64,000 nt of DNA from Ruegeria atlantica (GCF_013032455.1 NZ_WQCF01000003.1:310001-374000); one strand, 5' to 3'. Positions 43,664 to 53,629 are shown, counted from the stretch's first letter. A program made the numbers and translations. The notes: generated from the letters alone by a model not told the origin.

Positions 43664-45112
43664 ATGGTTTCTCGTGTCATACCTGTTGATCCGTTCGATC
43701 TGATCATCTTTGGCAGTACCGGCGATCTTGCGCTACGCAAGATTTTGCCAGCACTGTTCCGGCGGTTTTGTGCTGGGCAATGGCCCAAAGACGTACAGAT
43801 TATCGGTGCGGCCCGGGCTGCCTATGATCGGGGGGCGTTCCATGAAATCGTCGCCGAATCGTTGCGTAAACACGCGCCATATCAATGTAATGATGCAAAA
43901 ATGCTTGCCTCATTTCTGCAGCGCGTGGATTATGTTCCGCTAGATGCGCAATCGGATGAAGGTTGGGCACAGCTTGCAGCAAAACTGACCACCGATCGTG
44001 TGCGGGCATTTTATTTCTCGGTCGGACCACGCTTGTTTGGGCCTTTGGCCGAACGGATACATGCGCACAGCTTGGCGACAGAGCAAACGCGGATCGTTGT
44101 TGAAAAGCCCTTTGGTCACGATCTAGAAAGTGCGCGATCTTTGAACGCAACTCTCGCGGCGCACTTCAACGAGGGGCAGATATATCGGATCGACCATTAT
44201 CTGGGGAAGGAAACTGTTCAGAACCTGATGGCCGTTCGATTTGGCAACATGCTGTTCGAGCCGCTCTGGAACAGCCAATACGTTGATCATATCCAGATCA
44301 CGGTTGCCGAATCCGTCGGTATCGATGGGCGCGAGGAATACTACGATCGCGCGGGTGCTATGCGCGACATGATGCAGAACCACCTGATGCAGCTTCTGTG
44401 CCTAATTGCGATGGAACCTCCGGCCAAGTTTGATCCCGACGCGGTGCGGGACGAAAAGCTAAAGGTGATCCGCGCATTGGACCCGGTTGAGCCGCACCAC
44501 ATCGTGAGAGGCCAGTTCGAAGGCGATGGCCCAGGTTATCGTGAGGTAGTGGGCAATCCGCGTTCGAAGACTGAAAGCTATGTCGCGCTTAAGGCGCACC
44601 TTAGCAATTGGCGGTGGGCGGGAACGCCGTTCTATTTGCGCACAGGCAAGCGGCTTGTGGCGCGATCGTCGGTGATCAATGTAATGTTTAAGGATGCGCC
44701 TCATTCGATCTTTGGGGCCGATGCCGGGCGCCACGCCAACGTGTTGTCGATCCGTTTGCAGCCGAACGAAGGCATCACGCTGAAGGTAACGATCAAAGAG
44801 CCGGGACAGGGGGGAATGCGTCTGGTCGACGTTCCATTAGATATGAGTTTTGCCGAGGCGCTGGGACCGGAAAACCAAGACCCTCCGGACGCCTATGAGC
44901 GGCTGGTGATGGACGTGATCCGGGGCAACCAGACCCTGTTCATGCGTGGTGATGAAGTCGAAGCCGCCTGGGCCTGGACCGACCCGATCATCGCTGGTTG
45001 GCAGGCGCGAGGCGATGTCCCCAAACCATATGATAGTGGCAGCACGGGCCCGGGCGACGCCGAACTGCTCATGAAACGTGATGGTCGCCGTTGGCAAGGG
45101 ATAAACCCATGA
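43664..45112 (+). CDS. zwf: Glucose-6-phosphate 1-dehydrogenase
   Basis: A 482-residue enzyme that oxidises glucose 6-phosphate with NAD(P), opening the Entner-Doudoroff and oxidative pentose phosphate routes. The NAD(P)-binding motif is GSTGDLALRK (residues 12-21). The catalytic block RIDHYLGKE has Arg175 to Glu183 with the key His178. It is the first gene of zwf-pgl-pgi. The stop overlaps the pgl start by ATGA (45109-45112). Confidence 0.97.
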   Translation: MVSRVIPVDPFDLIIFGSTGDLALRKILPALFRRFCAGQWPKDVQIIGAARAAYDRGAFHEIVAESLRKHAPYQCNDAKMLASFLQRVDYVPLDAQSDEGWAQLAAKLTTDRVRAFYFSVGPRLFGPLAERIHAHSLATEQTRIVVEKPFGHDLESARSLNATLAAHFNEGQIYRIDHYLGKETVQNLMAVRFGNMLFEPLWNSQYVDHIQITVAESVGIDGREEYYDRAGAMRDMMQNHLMQLLCLIAMEPPAKFDPDAVRDEKLKVIRALDPVEPHHIVRGQFEGDGPGYREVVGNPRSKTESYVALKAHLSNWRWAGTPFYLRTGKRLVARSSVINVMFKDAPHSIFGADAGRHANVLSIRLQPNEGITLKVTIKEPGQGGMRLVDVPLDMSFAEALGPENQDPPDAYERLVMDVIRGNQTLFMRGDEVEAAWAWTDPIIAGWQARGDVPKPYDSGSTGPGDAELLMKRDGRRWQGINP

Positions 45113-45780
45113 AACTACAAGAATACGCTGATCGGGACATGCTGGCCATCGACGTTGCAAACGTGCTGGCGGGCGAGTTGGAGTCAGCTTTGTTGCATAA
45201 CGAGATGGTTTCGCTGGCGGTGCCGGGAGGAACGACGCCGGGCCCAGTGTTTGACGTTCTTTGTGCGGCGGATCTTGAGTGGGACCGGGTGATGGTTCTG
45301 CCCACGGATGAACGTTGCGTGCCGGGCGATCATGAACGCTCGAACGAGCGTTTGATCCGTGAACGTTTGCTGACCAACCGCGCCTCGGTTGCGCAATATA
45401 TTCCTTTGTATGTACCGGGTAAGGAACCCGAGGATGTATTACCTGAACTCGAAAGCCTGATAACTCCGATCCGGCCTTTGTCGGTGCTTGTCCTTGGCAT
45501 GGGTGAAGACATGCACACGGCATCGTTGTTCCCCGGCATGGACGGTTTGGAGGCCGCGCTGGACAGTCACGCGCGCCCTTTGGCCGTTGCACGGCCCGAG
45601 GTTCAGCCCGAGCCGCGTATAACCCTGACCGCGCCGGTATTGGATGGTGCTTTGTCGAAACACCTGATCATTTTTGGAGCTGAAAAACGGGAAGCATTGA
45701 ACCGCGCTATGTCCTTGCCGCCAGAGGACGCCCCAATAGCTGCAGTGCTTAGCGGCATGACTGTGCACTGGGCGGAGTAA
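45109..45780 (+). CDS. pgl: 6-phosphogluconolactonase
   Basis: A 223-residue enzyme of the SOL/DevB type, hydrolysing 6-phosphogluconolactone. Family motifs are [32 protein letters not shown] and [15 protein letters not shown]. The ATG at 45109 overlaps the zwf stop. A TTG at 45091 in the same frame is less likely. Two bases separate it from the pgi start. Confidence 0.95.
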   Translation: MKLQEYADRDMLAIDVANVLAGELESALLHNEMVSLAVPGGTTPGPVFDVLCAADLEWDRVMVLPTDERCVPGDHERSNERLIRERLLTNRASVAQYIPLYVPGKEPEDVLPELESLITPIRPLSVLVLGMGEDMHTASLFPGMDGLEAALDSHARPLAVARPEVQPEPRITLTAPVLDGALSKHLIIFGAEKREALNRAMSLPPEDAPIAAVLSGMTVHWAE

Positions 45781-45782
45781 AC

Positions 45783-47396
45783 ATGATGAAACTTGATACC
45801 CTCACCGCACTGGCCGCCGAACGCAGAGATCAGACCATTTTGGGCCTGTTCAAGAAAGATGGTAACCGGGCCGGTACGTTTTCGGCGTCTACCGGTGACC
45901 TGCTGATTGATTATTCCAAGACGCAGATTGATGAAGATATCCGCGCGGCCCTGATTGCCCTGTGTGACGACGCGGGGCTGTCTGAGCGGCGCGAGGCGAT
46001 GTTCTCGGGTGCGAAAATCAATGAAACCGAGGGGCGCTCGGTTCTGCATACAGCGTTGCGCAATCTGGATGGTGGACCGGTTGAGGTCGACGGGCTGGAT
46101 GTAATGCCAGATGTGCTGGACACGCTGCAACGAATGCGCGTTTTTGCCGAAGAGGTGCGCGGCGGCGCGATCTCTGGGGTGGGGGGCAGCTTTACCGACG
46201 TCGTGAATATAGGCATTGGCGGTTCGGATCTGGGGCCGGTAATGGCTACACTTGCGCTGGCTCCGTATCACGATGGGCCACGGCTGCACTACGTGTCCAA
46301 TGTGGATGGTGCACATATTGCGGACACTCTGAGGCAGCTTGATCCGACACGGACGTTGGTAATTGTGGCATCCAAGACGTTTACCACTATCGAAACGATG
46401 ACCAATGCACGCACAGCGCGGGCGTGGATGGTGGATGGTGGTGGCGATCCGGCCAGACAGTTCGCCGCCGTGTCCAGCGCTGTGGACAAGACCGAAGACT
46501 TTGGCATCCCCGAGCAGCGCGTGTTTGGTTTTGCAGACTGGGTTGGTGGCCGTTACTCGGTCTGGGGGCCGGTGGGCTTGCCGGTGATGATTGCGGTCGG
46601 CTCGAACGCCTTTGACGCATTTTTGCGGGGCGGGCAGGCGATGGACGTACATTTCCGCGCCGCCGATTGGGTCGAGAATATGCCGGTGATGCTGGCCTTG
46701 GTCGGCATTTGGCATCGGCAGGTTCTGGGGCATGCCAGCCGCGCTGTTCTACCTTACGACCAACGTTTGTTAAGGCTTCCTGCTTATTTTCAACAACTTG
46801 AAATGGAGTCAAACGGCAAGTCTGTCGCGATGGATGGCAGTTCTCTGACCTTGCCATCTGGCCCTGTGGTCTGGGGGGAACCGGGCACCAATGGCCAGCA
46901 CGCATTTTATCAGCTGATCCATCAAGGAACCGATGTGATCCCATGTGAGTTCATGGTTGCGGCCGAAGGCCATGAACCCGAACTCACCCACCACCACCGC
47001 CTTCTGTTGGCCAATTGTCTGGCCCAATCTGAGGCGCTGATGCGCGGTCGGACGCTGGAAGAAGCGCGGCAGCGCATGGCCGACAAGGGGCTGACGGGTG
47101 ATGAGCTGGAGCGACAGGCCCGCCATCGCGTGTTCAAAGGTAATCGCCCTTCCTTAACCCTAATGTACCCAAAGCTCACGCCCTTTGTGCTGGGCCAGAT
47201 CATCGCGCTGTATGAGCATCGCGTGTTTGTCGAAGGCGTTCTTTTGGGCATCAACTCGTTTGACCAGTGGGGCGTCGAGTTGGGCAAGGAATTGGCAACG
47301 TCTCTGGGACCGATCGTGGATGGTGAGGAAAAAGCGGACAGCAAGGATGGATCAACTGCGGCCCTAGTCGCTTATGCGCTGCGTCATCGGGAGTAG
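45783..47396 (+). CDS. pgi: Glucose-6-phosphate isomerase
   Basis: A 537-residue enzyme interconverting glucose 6-phosphate and fructose 6-phosphate. Hallmarks: [13 protein letters not shown], the [10 protein letters not shown] segment, the signature [13 protein letters not shown], the catalytic Glu/His region ([15 protein letters not shown]) and [11 protein letters not shown] near the C-terminus. ATG at 45783 and 45786 are both possible. It forms an operon with zwf and pgl and allows hexose cycling through the Entner-Doudoroff pathway. Confidence 0.97.
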   Translation: MMKLDTLTALAAERRDQTILGLFKKDGNRAGTFSASTGDLLIDYSKTQIDEDIRAALIALCDDAGLSERREAMFSGAKINETEGRSVLHTALRNLDGGPVEVDGLDVMPDVLDTLQRMRVFAEEVRGGAISGVGGSFTDVVNIGIGGSDLGPVMATLALAPYHDGPRLHYVSNVDGAHIADTLRQLDPTRTLVIVASKTFTTIETMTNARTARAWMVDGGGDPARQFAAVSSAVDKTEDFGIPEQRVFGFADWVGGRYSVWGPVGLPVMIAVGSNAFDAFLRGGQAMDVHFRAADWVENMPVMLALVGIWHRQVLGHASRAVLPYDQRLLRLPAYFQQLEMESNGKSVAMDGSSLTLPSGPVVWGEPGTNGQHAFYQLIHQGTDVIPCEFMVAAEGHEPELTHHHRLLLANCLAQSEALMRGRTLEEARQRMADKGLTGDELERQARHRVFKGNRPSLTLMYPKLTPFVLGQIIALYEHRVFVEGVLLGINSFDQWGVELGKELATSLGPIVDGEEKADSKDGSTAALVAYALRHRE

Positions 47397-47422
47397 ACAG
47401 CCTGTATTTTAAGGGCTGTTGG

Positions 47423-47444
47423 TGCGGCAAACCGCATTCTTTTA
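47423..47444 (+). terminator. Weak terminator after pgi
   Basis: Short stem TGCGG/CCGCA (47423-47427, 47432-47436) with a CAAA loop, followed by TTCTTTTA. Only five pairs, so modest confidence. Confidence 0.4.
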
Positions 47445-47540
47445 TTGTCAGACAATTAAATGCTTGGCAGGGTTCTTTCTGAGGAAATGCCACGCCTCCC
47501 GCTATAAACCGGAGGCATAGATGGCACCGCCAAAGGGAGG

Positions 47541-49166
47541 ATGTCCATGCTGGGACAGATGATGACGCAGCCTTTGCTGATCTCGTCGCTGATTGATCAT
47601 GCTGACCGCTATCATGGTCGAACCGAGATTTTTTCGGTTGAGACCAACGGGACGGTAACCGAAACCAGTTGGGCGCAAGTGGCGGAAAACGCGCGAAAAC
47701 TGGCTTCGGCGCTGACTAAGCTGGGACTGGAGCCACAAGCACGGATCGGGACGCTAGCCTGGAACAACCGTCGCCATCTTGAGATTTACTACGCGACGTC
47801 CGGCGCTGGCTTTGTCTGCCACACCGTCAATCCGCGACTGTTTCCCGAGCAGCTGACCTATATCATGAACCACGCACAAGACCGTGTTCTGTTTTTTGAC
47901 GCGACCTTTATTCCTCTGGTCGCGGCCCTGCATGATCAGTTGCCAGAAGTTCAACATTTCGTCCTGATGGGACCAAGATCCGAGGACGCCATTGCGCAGA
48001 TTCCGGATGTGCAGTTCTACGACGATCTGTTCGAGACAGGAGAGGCGAGCTTTCAATGGCCCAGCTTTGACGAAAACACGGCCTCTGGCCTGTGTTACAC
48101 ATCTGGAACGACGGGACATCCAAAGGGCGTTTTGTATTCACACCGCTCGACTGTTTTGCACAGCTTTGGCTCGAATACACGCGATGTCGTCGGGTACTCG
48201 GCGATGGATGTGGTGATGCCGGTGGTTCCGATGTTCCACGTTAACGCATGGGGATCGCCTTATGCCTGTGCAATGTCGGGGTCGCGTATGGTGCTGCCGG
48301 GGCCGGGCTTGCATGGTGACGCGCTGGTGGAACTGATCGATACCTACGGTGTCACCTTGGCCATGGGTGTTCCGACGATCTGGCAAGGGCTGCTGGCCTG
48401 TGCTGAGCAATCCGGAAGCAAACTGGCCAGCTTGCAGCGAACAGTTATTGGCGGGGCGGCGTGTCCGCCCTCGATGATCGAAACTTTCCGCGAAACCTAT
48501 GGTGTTGATACCATCCATGCTTGGGGGATGAGCGAGATGAGCCCACTGGGTACTGCGAACCATCCACTGGCGCGACATCTTACCTTGCCGCTGGATGAAC
48601 AGCACAAGATCAGGGAAAGCCAGGGACGGCCTTGCTATGGCGTCGAACTGAAAATCGTCGACGACGACGGAAATGACCTGCCGCATGATGGCGTAACTCA
48701 GGGGGACCTGCTGGTGCGCGGGCCTTGGGTTTTGGATAGCTATTTCCAGATGCAGGATGAGGAATTGCTGCAGGATGGCTGGTTTGCCACTGGTGATGTC
48801 GCTACGCTGGATCCTGACGGCTACATGACCATCCGTGACCGGTCCAAGGACATCATAAAATCTGGGGGCGAGTGGATCAGTTCGGTCGAATTGGAGAATA
48901 TCGCCGTCGCGCACCCCAAGCTGGCCAGCGCCGCTGTGGTGGGTGTTCCGCACCCTAAATGGGACGAGCGTCCGCTTTTGGTGGCCGTCAGGGCCGAAGG
49001 GGAAAATCCGACCGAACAAGAGGTTCTGGCATTTTATGACGGTAAGATCGCCAAATGGCAGGTGCCGGACAAAGTGGTGTTTGTGGATGCCTTACCGCTG
49101 AATGCTACGGGTAAAATTCTAAAACGCAAGCTGAGAGCGGATTTTGAAAACACTTTGAACGCTTGA
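47541..49166 (+). CDS. dmdB: Acyl-CoA synthetase, probably 3-methylmercaptopropionyl-CoA ligase
   Basis: A 541-residue AMP-forming acyl-CoA ligase. ANL motifs: [19 protein letters not shown] (about residue 185), [10 protein letters not shown], the adenine-binding [27 protein letters not shown] and the catalytic lysine in [12 protein letters not shown] near 526. The N-terminus ([15 protein letters not shown]) and long internal blocks agree closely with my memory of Ruegeria pomeroyi DmdB, which activates methylmercaptopropionate from dimethylsulphoniopropionate demethylation. DmdA, C and D are not adjacent. General medium-chain activity is an alternative. Confidence 0.85.
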   Translation: MSMLGQMMTQPLLISSLIDHADRYHGRTEIFSVETNGTVTETSWAQVAENARKLASALTKLGLEPQARIGTLAWNNRRHLEIYYATSGAGFVCHTVNPRLFPEQLTYIMNHAQDRVLFFDATFIPLVAALHDQLPEVQHFVLMGPRSEDAIAQIPDVQFYDDLFETGEASFQWPSFDENTASGLCYTSGTTGHPKGVLYSHRSTVLHSFGSNTRDVVGYSAMDVVMPVVPMFHVNAWGSPYACAMSGSRMVLPGPGLHGDALVELIDTYGVTLAMGVPTIWQGLLACAEQSGSKLASLQRTVIGGAACPPSMIETFRETYGVDTIHAWGMSEMSPLGTANHPLARHLTLPLDEQHKIRESQGRPCYGVELKIVDDDGNDLPHDGVTQGDLLVRGPWVLDSYFQMQDEELLQDGWFATGDVATLDPDGYMTIRDRSKDIIKSGGEWISSVELENIAVAHPKLASAAVVGVPHPKWDERPLLVAVRAEGENPTEQEVLAFYDGKIAKWQVPDKVVFVDALPLNATGKILKRKLRADFENTLNA

Positions 49167-49184
49167 TTTTCGGGTTGAAGGATT

Positions 49185-49259
49185 TGGCTCCGGCGGTAGG
49201 GATCGAACCTACGACCAATTGATTAACAGTCAACTGCTCTACCGCTGAGCTACGCCGGA
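49185..49259 (-). tRNA. tRNA-Asn (GTT)
   Basis: A 75-nt cloverleaf on the minus strand with the CCA end encoded (49185-49187). Acceptor TCCGGCG pairs with CGCCGGA, D arm GCTCAGCGGTAGAGC, anticodon loop CTGTTAA giving GTT, T arm GTAGGTTCGATCCCTAC. All stems pair. Confidence 0.97.
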
Positions 49260-49486
49260 ACTGAGGGGCGTGTATCAACAGGTAAAGTGGAGGTCCAGAT
49301 GTAAAAACTTATTTTTTGGTGGGTGAAGCACACGGCTCCTCATCAGATCCGGCAGCGACTCAGAGCGGACCTTTCTGTATAGCGCAGCCAATGGCCACTT
49401 TGAGCCCAGAGCCGACGTCAAGATTTTAACAGAAGGCGTGGCTATGCTATTACTCACTCACAATTCAAACTTTAACACGACATGCC

Positions 49487-50418
49487 ATGGAACCGCGCTT
49501 CATTGATTATCAGACTGTTGAAGCCAGCCTTGACTTGCTTGCACTGGCACGGGCGCTGGAGGCGGGACATCGATTGCCGAAGGCCGAAATTAGTTCGACA
49601 TATCTGGAACGCAATGGGAATACTGTAATTTCACTATGGGCGTGGATCGACAAAATTGGAATAGCGGTAAAAACACCGACAATATTTCCGACAAATGTCG
49701 GATTGGGACTATCGAGCGTCAATGGTGGTTTCTGTCTCTATTCAGCCCAGACGGGCGTCTTGCTCGCGCATATAGACTTTCACGCAATCACCAAATGGAA
49801 AACTGCGGCGGACAGCTTGCTCGCTTCGTTGAAACTTGCCCCAAAGAGCTCGAAGAACATTGTCATCGTGGGGGCAGGTACTGTGGCGCGCTCTATGTTC
49901 GAAGCTTACCAAGCCGGGTTCCCAGGTGCGCATATCAACGTTTGGAACCGAACGCTTAAACGCGCAGAAGAGTTGGCGGTGGATTACCCCGAGGTGACTA
50001 TGGTTGACGAGCTGGAACGGTCGGTAAGGTGCGCCGATATCACCTGTTGCGCAACGATGAGCACGGAGCCGTTATTAAGAGGAGCTTGGCTGCGCCCCGG
50101 TCAGCATGTCGACTTATTCGGTTTCTACCTGCCCCATATGCGCGAAGCAGATGACGAAGCAATCCTACGTTCAAAGGTATACGTCGATAGTCGAAAATGA
50201 CATTGGAGAACTCAGGTGAATTAGCAATTCCGCTGGCTTCTGGTGTCATCGGTGCCAAACACATCATTGCGGATTTCTACGATATGCCAAAAGGAAGGTT
50301 CTCCAGATCCTCAGACCAAGACATCACCCTATTCAAAAACGGCGGCGGCGCACATCTTGATCTTATGACCGCCCGTTACATCTTGGACGCCTGTGCCAAT
50401 TTGACTGAACCAGGCTGA
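49487..50418 (+). pseudogene. Ornithine cyclodeaminase/mu-crystallin family protein, split by one frameshift
   Basis: Two adjoining frames together give the whole family length of about 310 residues. The first (49487-50200, 237 codons) carries the Rossmann motif VGAGTVARSMFEAY and WKTAADS. The second (50197-50418, 73 codons) continues with VGELxIPL-like sequence and DITLFKNGGGAHLDLMTARYI. They meet at CGA-AAA-TGA, where a single -1 slip or one extra A restores the frame. The second frame has an ATG overlapping the first stop (ATGA), so two polypeptides or recoding are conceivable. The remaining sequence looks undamaged, so the lesion is recent or a sequencing error. Reaction: NAD-dependent ornithine deamination or a related imino-acid step. 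Confidence 0.82.
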
Positions 50419-50573
50419 CCATCTCCCAGTACAGTCGCAACGAAAGCCCATGTGAATGGTCGCAATGTCCGCCAAGCGTGCGTTTGCCTGTCGCCGAACT
50501 TCGCACCCGCAGCGATGGTCGGCAATGCGGGCTGCAGAAGCAGCATTCAGCTGCCATGCTCAAGGTCTCCTCT

Positions 50574-50595
50574 GGGCCGCCTACGATAGCGGCCC
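50574..50595. repeat. GC-rich inverted repeat next to integrase remnant
   Basis: GGGCCGC (50574-50580) and GCGGCCC (50589-50595) around an 8-base loop, just downstream of the integrase remnant on its strand. No T run follows on either strand, so it is not a clear terminator. Confidence 0.4.
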
Positions 50596-50602
50596 GTAGG
50601 TA

Positions 50603-51233
50603 TTAGATTTCAATTGTTTCTGCTATGGCATGTGCATCCTCAAGCTCAACACCGAGATACCGAACGGTACTGTCCATCTTAGTATGCCCGAGCAAGAGTT
50701 GTACCGCGCGCAGATTTCCCGTCTTTTTGTAAATTTGGGTGACCTTGGTCCGCCGCATTGTGTGTGCCGTATGCGATTGCCTCTAAACCTATAGACCTGA
50801 CCCAATCACGCACGATCCGCGCATACTGGCGTGTTGAAATGTGTGAACGCTCATGGAAACGCCCTGGCCAAAGGTATTCAGACCCGACCATGAGTTCGTC
50901 TTCCAGCCACTTCTCGACTGACGTCCGGGTTCCTTTGGTAATCTCGAAGCAGACCGGTTTCTGAGTCTTGCTTTGCAGCACCGAAGCGCGCTCCTTGATC
51001 TGCCCAGAAGCCATGATGTCAACGACTTTCATCTTCGCCAAGTCACAGCCGCGCAACTTATTGTCGATGGCCATATTGAAGAGAGCGAGGTCGCGATGGT
51101 TCTCTGCGAGCTCTAACCTTACTCGAATTGCCCAAACGTGTTTTGGTTTCAACGGTCGTTTCTAACCGACGATGCGTCCCTTGTTCCAAGCTGGGCGAAG
51201 AGTGCGAATGACAGATAAGTTCGGTGTTTCCAT
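50603..51233 (-). pseudogene. Short tyrosine-type site-specific integrase, inactivated
   Basis: Starting at the ATG at 51233 (GGAGG upstream), the frame reads METPNLSVIRTLRPAWNKGR and meets a TAG 24 codons in, then continues as integrase (KPKHVWAIRVRLELAENHRD). The first catalytic Arg region is NKLRGCDL. In the second, GTH is followed by a shift of reading frame near 50760-50765, after which the other frame reads TMRRTKVTQIYKKTGNLRAV and LLLGHTKMDSTVRYLGVELE with the His and nucleophilic Tyr, ending at TAA 50603-50605. A 2-base deletion in an ACACAC run explains the shift. Two independent lesions show it is not a functional single protein. Confidence 0.85.
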
Positions 51234-51707
51234 AACTGATCCTCCGATCCGCCATGCCCGCCCACAACGACAACCCGACGTTGACGAGGGACGATATCAC
51301 AGGATGTTGCGCCGCCACCGAGATCGGTCCTGAGCGCAAACTACCAATTTACTGCGGCGCGACGAATGTCGGCTATTACCAATTACGGTGGCTTCAACTG
51401 AATCAATTTTACCACTTCTCACAACACTTCGCGTCTCGCCCTTCGTAGGGCTCCAAAACCTTCGCCTGGTCCAGTTGGAATTGATATTCGTTGTCTTTGG
51501 TAGCGCCGTCATACGCATGCATGTTCCATGCGGAAGTGCGCGGTAGAAACGCGCCGGTGGTGTTTTCCAGGCTGCGTCCGATACCAAACAGCAGGCGTTG
51601 CGCCCTCTGCAGCGTCTAACTGATATGTCGGACGGGGGCGGACCCGCTTGTCCGGTATTATGGCGGCAGCTACAGTGAAGGGACCGAATGCAAATGGGAA
51701 AGCTCGG
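51234..51707. other. Gene-poor stretch of about 470 bp holding a coding remnant
   Basis: No intact gene. A minus-strand coding remnant occupies 51409-51615 (see that entry). 51234-51408 shows nothing recognised. It sits between the broken integrase and the DUF2652 gene. Confidence 0.6.
51409..51615 (-). pseudogene. Protein-coding remnant, family not recognised
   Basis: A minus-strand open frame of 68 codons ends at TAA (51409-51411) and is cut upstream by TAG (51616-51618). Its translation is protein-like: LLFGIGRSLENTTGAFLPRT, then SAWNMHAYDGATKDNEYQF and a C-terminus with RDAKCCEKW. No good start codon exists, so it looks like the 3' end of a lost gene. The regular composition in one frame and stops in the others support past coding. 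The family was not identified. Confidence 0.5.
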
Positions 51708-52787
51708 ATGTCTGTTCAAACCGGTTACCTGCTAATCGCCGATATTACCGGTTATACCGGATACCTGACCCGGTCAGAGTTGGAACATGCCAACCCAATC
51801 ATCCGTTCTTTGCTTGAGGCGGTTGTAATTGAGCTGAAGGACCCAATGAAGTTGCGGGGCCTCGAGGGTGACGCCGTTCTCGCTTATTCGAGTGGACCGT
51901 TCCCTTCAGGTGAAACTTTCCTCAACATATGTGAAAGCCTTTATCGGGGGTTTGCCGAACGTCGTCGGAACATTGTGCAGAACACGACTTGCCCCTGCAA
52001 TGCATGTCGCAACGTTGTCGATCTCGATCTGAAGATCCTTGCGCATCACGGGAAATTCGAAGAGCTTTCGATTGGCCCGATGAAAGATATTTCCGGTGCT
52101 GACGTCATATTGGTGCACCGCATGGCAAAGACCGATGTAAAGGAAGATACTGGTATCCTCAGCTACGCACTGTTCTCAGAAGACGCGTTCCGGGCAATGG
52201 GCATCGAGTCTGACCTCATGCAATACAGCGCTCAGTTCGAGCACTTTGGTGACGTGCCCATGCGGGTCTACGATCTTGCAGCCGCCTGGCAAAGATACCG
52301 GGAGATCGCCGGACCCGTTCGCGTTACCGATGAGGATGCTGTGTTCACAACCCAGCACATACTGAAGGCACCGCCGGTCATAGCCTGGGAAATGCTTACG
52401 GATCCCAGGCTCAAGATGCGTTGGATGATGTTGAAGGACGCCTATCGGGAAGGGGATGCGTCGCGAACGTCCGCCGGCGTCCGCCTGCACTGCGTTCATG
52501 AAGCAGCTCACTTTCAGATGCTGATTGTCGACTGGCATCCATTCGAATACGTGACCGATATCTTGCACAATTCTTCCATTGAGGGCCTTACAAACCTGGA
52601 GACCTATGAGTTGATCCCGGTAGAAGAAGGAACCGAGATCGTGTTTCGGATGGGGCAGCTGACTGACACCGAAGGCAAACATCATCCCGCCGAGGAATCT
52701 GCAGTAATCGATCTGTTCGAGAATTTTTATCCGGTGGCCTTCGGTATTCTGGACGAAATGGCGTTGGAGCTTCATCAAGTGAAATAA
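51708..52787 (+). CDS. DUF2652 cyclase-like domain fused to SRPBCC-like domain
   Basis: A 359-residue protein from the ATG at 51708. Longer in-frame starts exist at 51660 (ATG) and 51648 (TTG). Residues about 5-180 look like a class III nucleotide-cyclase-related DUF2652 domain (YLLIADITGYTGYLTRSELE; LEGDAVLAYSSG), with an insert holding CPCNAC. The rest resembles an SRPBCC/START-like ligand-binding domain (ILKAPPVIAWEMLTDPRLKM; FGILDEMALELHQ). The first metal-binding Asp of cyclases is present (IADITGY) but whether it makes a cyclic nucleotide is unknown. It stands alone in the accessory segment. Confidence 0.8.
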   Translation: MSVQTGYLLIADITGYTGYLTRSELEHANPIIRSLLEAVVIELKDPMKLRGLEGDAVLAYSSGPFPSGETFLNICESLYRGFAERRRNIVQNTTCPCNACRNVVDLDLKILAHHGKFEELSIGPMKDISGADVILVHRMAKTDVKEDTGILSYALFSEDAFRAMGIESDLMQYSAQFEHFGDVPMRVYDLAAAWQRYREIAGPVRVTDEDAVFTTQHILKAPPVIAWEMLTDPRLKMRWMMLKDAYREGDASRTSAGVRLHCVHEAAHFQMLIVDWHPFEYVTDILHNSSIEGLTNLETYELIPVEEGTEIVFRMGQLTDTEGKHHPAEESAVIDLFENFYPVAFGILDEMALELHQVK

Positions 52788-53054
52788 GAGTAATGAGAAT
52801 GCTGCTTGGGCGACTCTTAATCGGAACCACCACTGCGAAACAGTCGGTCGCTGACGCAATCATGTTGAACGGTGGCATCGTTACGCTCTTCGGGCCTCCT
52901 CCCGTCTTCCAGTTTCGCTCGCGCAACGAATGCCTCCTTTGACGGGCGGCACCGCAGCGACAGTGATCAAGGTGGAACGACCGCTATGGGCCGTCCGCAT
53001 CGGAGCGACATAGAACCAGCAGGTCGTGGTTAAACGTTGCACCCGGAGGCACGA
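52788..53054. other. Gap of about 270 bp with no recognised feature
   Basis: Between the DUF2652 gene and the end of marR. No frame, hairpin terminator or known repeat stands out. A degenerate copy of the short GACCGCTATGGGCCGTCCGC type motif occurs near 52980. Confidence 0.5.
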
Positions 53055-53564
53055 TTATTCGCGTGAATTCGTCCCACTATCGGAGTTAATCCTTTTATCC
53101 AGCGTCTTCAGAAGCCTGTTCAAACCTTCGGCTTCTGCCGGAGCTAGTCCCCGTAAAAGGCGATGCTGCGTTTCGACATGATCGCCGACGGCTTGATCGA
53201 TTGTCGCAAATCCGGGTTCGGTCAAACGGATCAGAAACCCGCGCTTGTCTTCGGGGTTTGGAACCCGCTCGACGAGGCCGTGTTTGACGAGTTGGTCGAT
53301 GCGATTGGTCATTGTTCCCGAGGTCACCATGGTCAGGTCCAGCAACTCACCAGGGGATAAGCCATCAGGTTTTCCGGATCTGCGCAGGGTCGCCAGAACA
53401 TCAAAGCTGGCGGCGTTCAACCCGTAAGCTTTCCAGGTTTTTTCCATTTCGCTCCGAAGCTTGGCAGTCAAACGTGAAAGCCGGCCGATGACTTCCATCG
53501 GTCCGACATCAAGGTCGGGCCGGGCCTTGTTCCATTGAGCAACGATGCGGTCTACGTGGTCCAT
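53055..53564 (-). CDS. MarR family transcriptional regulator
   Basis: A 169-residue winged-helix regulator. The MarR core spans about residues 30-145: LTAKLRSEMEKTWKAYGLNA dimerisation helix, SPGELLDLTMVTSGTMTNRI recognition helix, and the wing VERVPNPEDKRGFLIRLTEPG with the conserved DKRG. It is divergent from the EamA gene, with two palindromes in between, so it very likely represses both itself and the exporter. Ligand unknown. Confidence 0.93.
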   Translation of the reverse strand: MDHVDRIVAQWNKARPDLDVGPMEVIGRLSRLTAKLRSEMEKTWKAYGLNAASFDVLATLRRSGKPDGLSPGELLDLTMVTSGTMTNRIDQLVKHGLVERVPNPEDKRGFLIRLTEPGFATIDQAVGDHVETQHRLLRGLAPAEAEGLNRLLKTLDKRINSDSGTNSRE

Positions 53565-53586
53565 GAAAATTAAAATGCAGGATTTT

Positions 53587-53629
53587 ATCTTGACGTCAAG
53601 TTAAAAGAGTATATCTTGACATCAAGATA
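53587..53629. promoter_or_regulatory. Two MarR-type operators overlapping the eamA promoter
   Basis: Site 1 has a perfect 12-bp palindrome CTTGACGTCAAG (53589-53600). Site 2 has 8-bp arms TATCTTGA and TCAAGATA around a CA centre (53612-53629). Centres are 26 bp apart. A promoter with -35 TTGACG (53590-53595) and -10 TATCTT (53612-53617) overlaps them, so a bound MarR dimer at each would block it. Confidence 0.78.

Noticed and set aside
47541..49166. Second ANL ligase as part of a shared pathway with the ligase at 23557
   Set aside because: The two ligases are distant, differ in subgroup and have no common neighbours.
49185..49487. tRNA-Asn as integration site of the accessory segment
   Set aside because: The tRNA 3' end faces away from the accessory side (to the left), and no repeat of the tRNA end was found on the right.
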